A stretch of 26,144 nt of DNA, from assembly GCA_937952245.1 (NCBI GenBank), contig CALFYS010000041.1, forward strand, positions 1 through 26,144, read 5' to 3'. Of this stretch, positions 1 through 7,188 are shown piece by piece. Under the pieces are notes generated by a model. That model ran no database searches and had not been told where the DNA came from. It saw only the letters and a list, made by a program, of their open reading frames with translations. This DNA comes from an uncultured Alphaproteobacteria bacterium. Its GTDB lineage: Bacteria > Pseudomonadota > Alphaproteobacteria > Puniceispirillales > UBA1172. The first letter of the stretch is position 1. The number at the start of each line of letters is the position of its first letter. The position numbers and the translations under genes are program-made.

Positions 1-75
1 TTGTGTTTTTGGGGGATGTTGCAGAATGATTGAGACCTCCTATATCAAGGTCAGTAATTTTTAATGGAGTTGATG

Positions 76-921
76 ATGGCCGCAGGTGCTGAACAAGATC
101 GTGGGTTTATTCGGGTGGTCGATGGGATGCCCGCTTCTGATGGGGCAGGGGTGTCTTTATTGCGGGTGATTGGCACCCAACAGCTGGATTTTCTCGATCC
201 GTTTTTAATGCTTGATGAGTTTAAAAACGAAGACCCCGGGGCGTATGTTGCGGGCTTTCCGGATCATCCGCATCGCGGGTTTGAAACCGTCAGCTACATG
301 AAAGCCGGTAAGATGAAGCATCACGATTCCGTCGGCAATGAAGGCGTGATCGAAGATGGCGGCGTGCAATGGATGACGGCGGGGCGCGGCATTATCCATT
401 CTGAAATGCCGCAACAAACCGAAGGCTTGCTTTGGGGGTATCAGCTATGGGTCAATCTGCCCGCCAAAGATAAAATGGTTGAGCCGCGGTATCAGGATAT
501 TCAACGCGATGGCATCCCTGAATATCAAGGCGATGGGATTTTTGTTCGCCTGATGGCGGGTGAATGGCATGGCATTCAAGGCGCGTCCCAAACGCTTTGG
601 CCAGTGGGGTATTTGGATGTGAAACTTGAACCTGGCGCGGTGTTTGATCATGACCTGTCTGAAACCGCCAATGCCATGGCCTTTGTCTATGAAGGCAGTG
701 CCATCAGCGGTGACCGCCAAGCCGAAGCCCATCAATTGGGGGTGCTTAGCCGTGGCAGCACAGGGGTTAAAATCACCGCCGGTGAAGAAGGATGTGGGAT
801 GCTCTTTATGTGGGGTGAGCCCATAGGTGAGCCGGTCGCTAAAATGGGGCCTTTTGTGATGAACACCCGCGAAGAATTATTCCAAGCGGCGGATGATTTC
901 CGCAATGGGCGTTTTGCTTGA
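76..921 (+). CDS. Pirin family protein (cupin, Fe-binding)
   Basis: Pirins are bicupin proteins with a mononuclear iron site; bacterial members act as quercetinase-like dioxygenases or redox-sensing cofactors, and the substrate here cannot be read from sequence. The metal ligands of the family are visible: the HPHRGFET motif (His64, His66) and the IIHSEM motif (His108, Glu110), numbered from the chosen start. Length, about 281 residues, is usual and both cupin halves are present. In-frame ATGs lie at 64, 73 and 76. A GGAG at 66-69 sits 6 nt before the ATG at 76, so I chose that one, although 64 would add only four residues. The gene stands alone, 65 nt before an amidinotransferase on the same strand. 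Family assignment is secure; physiological role unknown. Confidence 0.93.
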   Translation: MAAGAEQDRGFIRVVDGMPASDGAGVSLLRVIGTQQLDFLDPFLMLDEFKNEDPGAYVAGFPDHPHRGFETVSYMKAGKMKHHDSVGNEGVIEDGGVQWMTAGRGIIHSEMPQQTEGLLWGYQLWVNLPAKDKMVEPRYQDIQRDGIPEYQGDGIFVRLMAGEWHGIQGASQTLWPVGYLDVKLEPGAVFDHDLSETANAMAFVYEGSAISGDRQAEAHQLGVLSRGSTGVKITAGEEGCGMLFMWGEPIGEPVAKMGPFVMNTREELFQAADDFRNGRFA

Positions 922-986
922 TTCCACTTGCCGCCAACCCCCTTTACGGTTAAATCGGGGATGAACATTTCTATTTGAGGTAAATC

Positions 987-2105
987 ATGTCTGAAAATGC
1001 TAAAACTATTGTCAGCAGTTGGAACGAATGGGATCCGCTGAAACACGTTATTGTTGGCCGTGCTGATGGCACCTGTATCCCTGCCCCTGAGCCAGCCCTT
1101 GATGCGAAAGTTCCTGAAGATTCAGATATGCGTGGCCAATTTGGCCCTCGTCCGCAAGACACGGTGGATTTGGCGAATGAAAAGCTTGATGCTTTCGCCC
1201 GCCAATTGGAAGGCATGGGCATCCGTGTTGACCGCCCCACGCCGCTTGATTTCAATCAGCCCACAGGCACGCCCGATTGGAATGTTGAGACCATGTTTGG
1301 TTGTATGCCGCCGCGTGATGTGTTGCTGACCGTTGGTAAAGAAATGCTGGAAGCCACCATGAGCTACCGCTGCCGCTGGTTTGAATATCTTTGCTATCGT
1401 CCATTGCTGCAGCAGTATTATATGGAAGACCCAAAGATGCGGCATGAATCAGCCCCAAAACCGCGGCTGACCGATGAAGATTACCGCCCTGATTATTTGT
1501 CTGATAAAATTGGTGAACAAAAACGCCTTGAATGGACCGCCGATAAATTCTTTGTCACCACCGAAGAAGAACCTCTGTTTGACGCGGCGGATGTCTTGCG
1601 CTTTGGTAAAGACCTTGTGGTGCAACATGGCTTTACCACCAATCTGAAAGGCATTGATTGGTTGCAACGCCATTTCCCTGACCATCGTGTCCATGCCGTT
1701 AATTTCCCTGGCGATCCATACCCGATCCATATTGATGCGACGTTCACGCCATTGCGCCCGGGGCTGATCTTGAACAACCCTCAGCGCCGGTTGCCTGATG
1801 AACAGCGCAAACTGTTTGAAAAGAACGGATGGGAAATTGTTGACGCGGCACAGCCTGCCCATAACTCACCACCACCGCTTTGCTATTCATCGGTTTGGTT
1901 GTCGATGAATGTTCTGGTGCTTGATCCAAAAACCGTTTGTGTTGAAAAGACGGAAGTCTATCAAGCGGAACAGATGGATAAATTGGGCATGAATGTTGTT
2001 GAAGTTGATCTTCGTGATGCCTATGCCTTTGGCGGCGGGTTGCATTGCTGCACGGCCGATGTTTACCGTGAAGGCACGTGTGAGGATTACTTCCCGCAAC
2101 AATAA
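987..2105 (+). CDS. L-arginine:glycine amidinotransferase (AGAT) homologue
   Basis: This protein transfers the amidino group of a donor (normally arginine, releasing ornithine) to an amine acceptor (glycine in animals, giving guanidinoacetate). The 372-residue protein resembles the AGAT/StrB1 family from end to end, starting with the WNEWDPL and VIVGRADGTC motifs. The expected catalytic triad is intact: Asp199 in FDAAD, His248 in HIDATF and Cys354 in GGGLHC. By comparison with the human enzyme as I remember it, two positions lining the substrate pocket differ: human Asn300 is Tyr245 and Met302 is Ile247. The acceptor may therefore not be glycine. The start is an ATG with GAGG about 6 nt upstream. 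The gene is followed by a perfect-stem terminator shared with convergent trhO. A ureohydrolase gene lies 1.6 kb downstream on the same strand. Family certain, substrate uncertain. Confidence 0.9.
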   Translation: MSENAKTIVSSWNEWDPLKHVIVGRADGTCIPAPEPALDAKVPEDSDMRGQFGPRPQDTVDLANEKLDAFARQLEGMGIRVDRPTPLDFNQPTGTPDWNVETMFGCMPPRDVLLTVGKEMLEATMSYRCRWFEYLCYRPLLQQYYMEDPKMRHESAPKPRLTDEDYRPDYLSDKIGEQKRLEWTADKFFVTTEEEPLFDAADVLRFGKDLVVQHGFTTNLKGIDWLQRHFPDHRVHAVNFPGDPYPIHIDATFTPLRPGLILNNPQRRLPDEQRKLFEKNGWEIVDAAQPAHNSPPPLCYSSVWLSMNVLVLDPKTVCVEKTEVYQAEQMDKLGMNVVEVDLRDAYAFGGGLHCCTADVYREGTCEDYFPQQ

Positions 2106-2118
2106 GGTTTTGGAAAAT

Positions 2119-2144
2119 CCCCTTAAGCGTATCGTCTTAAGGGG
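2119..2144. terminator. Bidirectional terminator between AGAT homologue and trhO
   Basis: A perfect 9-bp stem CCCCTTAAG (2119-2127) pairs with CTTAAGGGG (2136-2144) across an 8-nt loop. It lies 14 nt after the AGAT stop and 6 nt before the trhO stop. On the minus strand the stem is followed by ATTTT, so it best serves trhO; the plus side has only GGTT after it. A shared terminator for two convergent genes is the likely role. Confidence 0.7.
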
Positions 2145-2150
2145 GGTTGC

Positions 2151-3119
2151 CTAACTGGATTTTCGGCGGCGGCGTTGTGATGACACTGTATCTTGGCCGA
2201 GATGGTCTTCGCCTCTGCTGGCGGCAAGTGCAATTTGCCGCTGGCGTTCTCTGAACTTTTCTTTTTGGGCGTCAGAATAGGTGTCGATACAGCGGTGACA
2301 GCTGACCCCATCTTCAAAGCCGGGCATGGCGCGATCATCTTCGGAGAGCGGGTCTTTGCAAGCAAAACAAATATCGTAATCGCCTTCAACAAGCCCGTGT
2401 TTTAACGACACGCGCTCATCAAAAACAAAGCAATCCCCTTGCCACATACTGTTTTCTTCGGGGATTTCTTCAAGATATTTTAAAATGCCGCCTTTCAGGT
2501 GGTAAACCTCTTCAAAGCCGATCTGCTTCATATAGGCGGAGGCTTTTTCACAGCGAATCCCGCCGGTGCAATACATCGCCACTGCTTTTGGGCGATCAGG
2601 ATCAGCGCTCAACGCATCCGCCCATTCAGGAAAAGCGCGAAAGGTTCTGGTTTCAGGATCAACCGCGCGATCAAACATCCCGATGCGCGTTTCATACGTA
2701 TTGCGGGTATCAATCACCATCACATCTTGGCGGGCGATCAGATCATTCCAATCTTTTGGTTCAACATAGGTGCCAACAACATTGAGCGGATCAATATCAG
2801 GCTTGCCCATGGTGACAATCTCTTTTTTCAGCCGCACTTTCATGCGCAAAAACCCGCGCCCTGTGGCGGTGGAATATTTCACCTCAAGATCATTGATCTC
2901 AGGCCAAGATTGCAGGTGATCAATCAAGATATTAATGCCGCTTTCAGGCCCCGCCACCGTGCCATTAATGCCTTCATGGGCAAGCAATAACGTGCCGCGA
3001 ATACCTTGGGCAAGGCAGAGATCAAGCAAAGGTTGGCGGCGCGCTTCCGGATCATCAATACGGGTGAAATGATAAAGCGCGGCAACGGTTTGATGTTCTG
3101 GTTGTTGATCGTTTGGCAT
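2151..3119 (-). CDS. trhO: tRNA uridine-34 hydroxylase TrhO (rhodanese/UPF0176)
   Basis: TrhO (YceA) hydroxylates uridine 34 of certain tRNAs, an early step towards 5-alkoxyuridine wobble modifications, in the cytoplasm. The protein has an N-terminal acylphosphatase-like domain with the HEGINGT motif (about residues 48-54), a central rhodanese domain with the active loop CTGGIRCEKAS (Cys184), and a C-terminal Cys-rich segment (CFAC...CHRC) typical of the family. The frame is open to an ATG at 3131, but a run of six G lies just upstream of the ATG at 3119, so I chose that start, giving 322 residues. The C-terminus is basic. A CtrA-like box with a possible -10 lies about 100 nt upstream. It converges on the AGAT homologue and shares its terminator. 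Confidence 0.93.
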   Translation of the reverse strand: MPNDQQPEHQTVAALYHFTRIDDPEARRQPLLDLCLAQGIRGTLLLAHEGINGTVAGPESGINILIDHLQSWPEINDLEVKYSTATGRGFLRMKVRLKKEIVTMGKPDIDPLNVVGTYVEPKDWNDLIARQDVMVIDTRNTYETRIGMFDRAVDPETRTFRAFPEWADALSADPDRPKAVAMYCTGGIRCEKASAYMKQIGFEEVYHLKGGILKYLEEIPEENSMWQGDCFVFDERVSLKHGLVEGDYDICFACKDPLSEDDRAMPGFEDGVSCHRCIDTYSDAQKEKFRERQRQIALAASRGEDHLGQDTVSSQRRRRKSS

Positions 3120-3214
3120 GATGCCCCCCATTCGTCGTCATGCACCATTGGATGTACCCGATTGCGCCAAAAAAGGGAAGGTCTTGGGCGGTGGGGGCAG
3201 GCCAAAAAGGGCGA

Positions 3215-3247
3215 GTTATCAAGGTCAAAAGGTTAACAAATTATTAA
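3215..3247 (-). promoter_or_regulatory. CtrA-like box 1, towards trhO
   Basis: On the minus strand the sequence reads TTAA-N7-TTAAC (3247-3232), the exact CtrA consensus. Twelve nt beyond the second TTAA is GATAAC (3220-3215), a 4/6 match to a -10 element. This would start a transcript about 90 nt before the trhO ATG. The motif is directly visible; CtrA control is inferred from what is known in other Alphaproteobacteria. Confidence 0.45.
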
Positions 3248-3268
3248 AATGTATTTTTTTTCAATGTG

Positions 3269-3300
3269 TTAACGATTATTTAACCTCTTCTTCTTATACT
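3269..3300 (+). promoter_or_regulatory. CtrA-like box 2 with -10 TATACT
   Basis: TTAA-N7-TTAAC lies at 3269-3284, matching the CtrA consensus exactly on both strands. The element TATACT (5/6 match to TATAAT) follows at 3295-3300, 11 nt beyond the second TTAA. The box therefore covers the -35 position, as in CtrA-activated promoters. Transcription would start near 3307 and run into the HlyD remnant and, if it passes the terminator at 3626, into the ureohydrolase. Motif seen; regulator inferred. Confidence 0.55.
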
Positions 3301-3358
3301 CACATCCGAATCATCATCCTATCCGGTTGGTGATTCAGCAAATCAGTTTGAACGATAT

Positions 3359-3604
3359 GTGTTAGACCTAAGGAGAACCCATTGGCCGCATTCCAACCTT
3401 TTTCAGCAAGCAGGCCATCACAGCCCCGATTGCATCACCATGATCAAAATCCCTGATCCGGTTTATCCCAATTCAGGGTTTGAACCTGAAATTACCCCGG
3501 GCATGACCGCGATTATTGATGTGATCGGTGGCAAAAGAACGGTCTTGCAATATATCCTGTCGCCGATTGAACGCGCCCAGCAAATCGCCTTCAGGGAAAA
3601 ATAA
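3359..3604 (+). pseudogene. Remnant of type I secretion adaptor (HlyD family), C-terminal end
   Basis: The frame ending at 3604 encodes a segment (about 3476-3604) that reads like the extreme C-terminus of type I secretion membrane-fusion proteins: ITPGMTAIIDV, then GGKRTVLQYILSPI, then a final AFREK. In intact members (about 400-480 residues) these are the last 40 or so residues, after the membrane helix, coiled coil and lipoyl domains, all absent here. Upstream, a good ribosome site AAGGAG (3370-3375) precedes a TTG at 3382 that opens a 24-codon frame in a different phase. This suggests an original start joined to the original end by an internal deletion. The fragment ends 22 nt before a strong terminator. 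No partner ABC exporter or TolC gene is in the window. An expressed short peptide cannot be excluded. The listed interval is the whole open frame from a GTG. Confidence 0.65.
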
Positions 3605-3625
3605 AGAAGGCCATCACCCCATCAG

Positions 3626-3655
3626 AAAAGGCAAGCATTCAGGCTTGCCTTTTTT
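3626..3655 (+). terminator. Strong rho-independent terminator
   Basis: An 11-bp perfect stem AAAAGGCAAGC (3626-3636) pairs with GCTTGCCTTTT (3643-3653) around a 6-nt loop, with the T run continuing to 3655. It would end transcription from the HlyD remnant. It lies only 46 nt before the ureohydrolase ATG, so it may also act as an attenuator of that gene. Confidence 0.85.
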
Positions 3656-3701
3656 GGTTTATCAGCGTTGGATATGGGATGGGATGTTTCAGGAGGACAT
3701 A

Positions 3702-4661
3702 ATGTCATCGCATGGTTACGCTTCAGGCCGTCTTAATTTGCCCTTTGTGGGGCTGTGTAGTTTTGGCAAATACCCTTATCAAGGGGATTGGGACGCGATT
3801 GACGCTGATATTGCCATCCTTGGCGCGCCTTTTGATTTTGGCACGCAATACCGCCCGGGCGCACGATTTGGCCCTCGTGCCATCCGTGAAGCTTCAACGT
3901 TATTTTCATTCGGTCATGCCGGGGCTTATGACCATGAAGATGACATTACTTACCTGACCGAAGACCAAGGCCGCATTGTTGATATTGGTGATGCTGATAT
4001 TATCCATACCGATACCGAACAAAGCCATGCCAATATTGAAAAGGGCGTGCGGGCTATCTTGAACGCGGGCGCGATTCCCATTGTTCTGGGGGGTGATCAT
4101 TCGGTCAATATTCCGTGCATCAACGCGTTTAGTGACCAAGAGCCTTTTCATCTGGTGCAGGTGGATGCCCATCTTGATTTTGTTGATGTTCGCCACGGCG
4201 TGACGGCGGGGCATGGCAACCCGATGCGGCGGGCGGCGGAAAAAGATTACGTCAAAGGGCTCAGCCAGATTGGTATCCGCAATGTTTCGTCCACCGCCAA
4301 AGAAGGCTATGACGACGCTCGGTCTTTCGGCAGTGATATTATGTCGGTACGGCAATTCCGCAAAATGGGGGTTGAAGCCGTGCTGGATCGAATCCCCAAA
4401 GGCGAGCGTTATTATGTGACGATTGATATTGATGGGTTTGATCCGTCCATCGCCCCGGGGACAGGCACGCCGAGCCATGGCGGGTTTCTCTATTATGAAA
4501 TTCTTGAATTGATGGATGGGCTGACCAAACAAGGGTCAATTATTGGTCTAGATTTGGTGGAAGTGGCGCCTGATTATGATCAAACAGGGTCAACGGCGAC
4601 GCTGGCGGCTCAAATTTTGCTCAATACCATTGGCCGGATGCTTTATCATCAAAGAACATGA
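3702..4661 (+). CDS. Agmatinase/arginase-family ureohydrolase
   Basis: Ureohydrolases cleave a guanidino compound to urea and an amine with a binuclear metal centre (usually Mn). All metal-binding motifs are present: GGDHS (130-134), DAHLD (155-159) and DIDGFDP (242-248), so His133, Asp155, His157, Asp159, Asp242 and Asp244. The loop after APGTGTP reads SHGG where many agmatinases have E-x-GG, which affects the substrate end of the pocket. The open frame extends upstream to 3528, but AGGAGG at 3691-3696, 5 nt before the ATG at 3702, fixes the start; the protein has 319 residues. Agmatine, guanidinobutyrate, guanidinoacetate or guanidine are all possible substrates and the sequence alone does not decide. 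The AGAT homologue upstream and the polyamine-type importer downstream support guanidino or polyamine metabolism. Confidence 0.9.
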   Translation: MSSHGYASGRLNLPFVGLCSFGKYPYQGDWDAIDADIAILGAPFDFGTQYRPGARFGPRAIREASTLFSFGHAGAYDHEDDITYLTEDQGRIVDIGDADIIHTDTEQSHANIEKGVRAILNAGAIPIVLGGDHSVNIPCINAFSDQEPFHLVQVDAHLDFVDVRHGVTAGHGNPMRRAAEKDYVKGLSQIGIRNVSSTAKEGYDDARSFGSDIMSVRQFRKMGVEAVLDRIPKGERYYVTIDIDGFDPSIAPGTGTPSHGGFLYYEILELMDGLTKQGSIIGLDLVEVAPDYDQTGSTATLAAQILLNTIGRMLYHQRT

Positions 4662-4706
4662 TCTGGATCAGCCAGAGATGGTTTAGAGTGTAGTACCTGT
4701 CGGTCT

Positions 4707-4736
4707 AAGACAAAATAATTTGCCAGTATCTATCAT
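4707..4736 (+). promoter_or_regulatory. Possible promoter of the potABC-like operon
   Basis: AAGACA (4707-4712) and TATCAT (4731-4736) with an 18-nt spacer resemble a sigma-70-type promoter (4/6 and 5/6). It lies about 80 nt before the ATPase start in an AT-rich gap of 152 nt. A second -10-like CATAAT is at 4766-4771 without a good -35. Weak evidence. Confidence 0.35.
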
Positions 4737-4813
4737 GATTTCATTTATTTTGTTATGTATTAGAGCATAATGAGAACAAACTTTTTAAACCGCGATTGCG
4801 GCTGGGGTAAATT

Positions 4814-5908
4814 ATGGGATCTTCAGGACCATTCGTTCGTTACGAAAACGTTCAAAAAAGTTATGACGGCGAAACGCTGGTTGTAAAAAACTTAAACCTT
4901 GATATTGCAAAGGGTGAATTTGTCACCATGCTTGGCCCATCAGGTTCAGGGAAGACAACCTGTTTGATGATGTTGGCAGGGTTTGAGACCGCAACCCATG
5001 GCGATATTATGCTGGATGGCAAGCCGATTAATAACATCCCGCCGCATAAGCGCGGCATTGGCATGGTGTTCCAGAACTACGCGCTGTTCCCGCATATGAC
5101 GGTGAATGAAAACCTCGCCTTTCCTCTTTCTGTCCGCAAGATGGGCAAAGCCGATACCGAAGAAAAAGTCCGCCGCGCTCTTGATATGGTGCAGATGGGT
5201 CAGTTCGGTGATCGCCGCCCGGGTCAGCTTTCCGGTGGCCAGCAGCAGCGTGTTGCGCTGGCGCGGGCTCTCGTGTTTGAACCTGAACTGGTGCTGATGG
5301 ATGAGCCTCTGGGCGCGCTCGACAAACAATTGCGCGAACATATGCAATATGAAATCAAGCATATTCACGAATCCCTTGGCGTGACCGTTGTTTACGTGAC
5401 CCACGACCAATCCGAAGCCTTGACCATGTCAAACCGCATTGCTGTTTTTGATGACGGCATTATTCAGCAGTTGGCGGATCCGGTGACTCTTTATGAAAAG
5501 CCTGAAAATTCATTCGTGGCGCAGTTCATTGGTGAAAACAATAAGTTGAGCGGTACGGTTGGGGCGATCTCAAAAGGGGTTACAACCGTTGATCTTGGCA
5601 AGCATGGCTCTATCAAGGCCGCCGCTGTTAATGTTTCCAAAGGTGATAAGACCACCGTCTCCCTTCGTCCGGAGCGGATTGAATTTTCATCCAAGAAGCC
5701 CGCGGCCAGCAAGCCATCATTGCCGGCAAAAGTGCTGGAATTGATCTATCTTGGGGATCATATCCGCTGCCGTTTGGATGTTGCGGGGAATGATGAATTT
5801 ATTGTCAAAGTTCCAAACTCAAGCCTGAGCGCAGATCTCAAGCCCGGGGTTAAAGGTCACGTCAGTTGGAAAACTGAAGACTGCCGCGCGCTTGATTTCG
5901 TTGGTTGA
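4814..5908 (+). CDS. potA: Polyamine-type ABC transporter ATPase (PotA-like)
   Basis: This is the ATP-hydrolysing subunit of an ABC importer of the spermidine/putrescine class, located on the cytoplasmic face of the membrane. The nucleotide-binding domain has Walker A GPSGSGKTT (41-49), Q-loop Gln87, signature LSGGQQQ (139-145), Walker B LVLMDEP (159-165) and switch His197. The C-terminal part (about 235-364) is a TOBE-type regulatory/substrate-sensing domain, as in PotA. Length (364) is usual. The ATG follows GGGG about 6 nt upstream. The gene leads a tight cluster with two permeases (gaps of 23 and 3 nt). No solute-binding protein gene accompanies it, so spermidine/putrescine specificity is by family only; other small cations or opine-like compounds are possible. 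Confidence 0.9.
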   Translation: MGSSGPFVRYENVQKSYDGETLVVKNLNLDIAKGEFVTMLGPSGSGKTTCLMMLAGFETATHGDIMLDGKPINNIPPHKRGIGMVFQNYALFPHMTVNENLAFPLSVRKMGKADTEEKVRRALDMVQMGQFGDRRPGQLSGGQQQRVALARALVFEPELVLMDEPLGALDKQLREHMQYEIKHIHESLGVTVVYVTHDQSEALTMSNRIAVFDDGIIQQLADPVTLYEKPENSFVAQFIGENNKLSGTVGAISKGVTTVDLGKHGSIKAAAVNVSKGDKTTVSLRPERIEFSSKKPAASKPSLPAKVLELIYLGDHIRCRLDVAGNDEFIVKVPNSSLSADLKPGVKGHVSWKTEDCRALDFVG

Positions 5909-5931
5909 TCAAAGAAAAGAGAGACTTTCCT

Positions 5932-7185
5932 ATGTCCAGTGTTGATCAAAACCAAACCTTAATGACCCAAGATGGCGTGCCGCTTAAGGTCAGCCTGAAA
6001 CGGTCACAGCGCCGGTCGAAAATGCGGGCCTTTATGTTGGTCTTCCCGCTTTTGGCCTTTATTTTCATCAGTTTCATCGTGCCGATTGGCAGCCTGTTTA
6101 CACGTTCTGTTGACGACACGCTCGTCAATGAGGTTTTGCCTTTAACGTTTGAAGAGTTAAAAAATTGGGACGGTCAAGATGTCCCCGGTGAGCCAATGTT
6201 TGCCGCCATGTTCATGGATTTGAAAAACGCCGATAAAATTCAAATTGGCCGTGTTTCAACCCGCATGAACTATGAAAAGTCGGGGTGGAAAAGCCTGTTG
6301 AAGAAAACATCACGTAAGATGAAAAATATCGACGGCCCGCCTTATAAAGAACAAATGCTTAAAATCCATAAGCGTTGGGGCAAGGTTGAGTTTTGGCAGT
6401 CATTGACCGCCATGAAAGACCCTTACACATTGGGCTATTACCTCAATTCTGTGGATTTAAAATACGGCTATAACAAATCAATCGAACAGCAGCCGGAAAA
6501 ACGTCAGGTCTATAACCTGTTGTGGAAACGAACCTTGCTGGTCAGCCTGTTGGTGACAGTCTTCTGTTTGCTGTTGGGGTATCCGGTGGCGCATTTGCTG
6601 GCGACTTTGCCGCTCAGCAAATCCAATCTGTTGATGATTTGTGTGTTGATTCCGTTCTGGACATCGCTTCTGGTGCGGATTGTTTCATGGATGGTCATGT
6701 TGCAACAAGAAGGTGTGGTTAACGATACGCTGGTGGCCTTTGGCCTGCCGGAAGAATGGCGTTTGCCCATGATGTATAACTTCACCGGAACGTTGATCGT
6801 GATGACGCAGATTCTTCTGCCGTTTATGATCTTGCCGATTTATTCGGTGATGAAGACGATTCCGCCAAGCTATATGCGGGCGGCGCAAAATCTCGGCGCG
6901 ACGCCAACATTGGCGTTCTTGCGGGTTTATATGCCGCAAACACTGCCGGGGATTGGCGCGGGATCAATCTTGGTGTTTATCGTTGCCATTGGTTATTACA
7001 TCACCCCTGAATTGGTGGGGGGTAAAGATGGCCGCTTGATTGGTAACTTTATCGCGTTCCATATGCAAAACACGCTGAACTGGGGTCTTGCTGCCGCTAT
7101 GGGGGTTATCCTCTTGGCTGGTATTCTGATTCTCTATTGGCTCTACGATAAGATTGTCGGCATCGACAACATGAAGATGGGTTAA
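5932..7185 (+). CDS. potB: Polyamine-type ABC transporter permease 1 (PotB-like), with large periplasmic insert
   Basis: This inner-membrane permease subunit pairs with the next gene product to form the channel. TM1 is at about residues 31-52. A hydrophilic stretch of roughly 140 residues (about 58-197, Lys-rich) then precedes a block of five helices. The EAA loop that docks on the ATPase is visible at about 314-340 (YMRAAQNLGA...LPG). E. coli PotB is about 285 residues; this one has 417 because of the insert between TM1 and TM2, which topology places in the periplasm. A TTG at 5905 could extend the frame, but the ATG at 5932 gives the normal N-terminus and has a GAGAG about 9 nt upstream. 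The insert might take over part of substrate capture, since no binding protein is encoded nearby. Confidence 0.88.
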   Translation: MSSVDQNQTLMTQDGVPLKVSLKRSQRRSKMRAFMLVFPLLAFIFISFIVPIGSLFTRSVDDTLVNEVLPLTFEELKNWDGQDVPGEPMFAAMFMDLKNADKIQIGRVSTRMNYEKSGWKSLLKKTSRKMKNIDGPPYKEQMLKIHKRWGKVEFWQSLTAMKDPYTLGYYLNSVDLKYGYNKSIEQQPEKRQVYNLLWKRTLLVSLLVTVFCLLLGYPVAHLLATLPLSKSNLLMICVLIPFWTSLLVRIVSWMVMLQQEGVVNDTLVAFGLPEEWRLPMMYNFTGTLIVMTQILLPFMILPIYSVMKTIPPSYMRAAQNLGATPTLAFLRVYMPQTLPGIGAGSILVFIVAIGYYITPELVGGKDGRLIGNFIAFHMQNTLNWGLAAAMGVILLAGILILYWLYDKIVGIDNMKMG

Positions 7186-7188
7186 GTC

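Noticed and set aside
1..63. Upstream edge checked for the end of another gene or a promoter
   Set aside because: Too short to decide; no clear promoter elements, and no recognisable coding tail.
941..962. CCCC...ACGG...GGGG hairpin upstream of the amidinotransferase, considered as a guanidine-II riboswitch
   Set aside because: That class needs two hairpins with ACGR loops closed by G-C pairs; only one imperfect hairpin with a different loop is present.
1449..1862. 137-residue antisense frame in the amidinotransferase gene
   Set aside because: No motif, no start signal; it mirrors catalytic-domain codons of the real gene.
3906..4532. 208-residue antisense frame inside the ureohydrolase
   Set aside because: It lies wholly opposite a conserved enzyme, has no ribosome site or domain, and looks like a codon-bias shadow.
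4662..4681. Small hairpin (TCTGG/CCAGA) after the ureohydrolase considered as a terminator
   Set aside because: The stem is 5 bp and no T tract follows.
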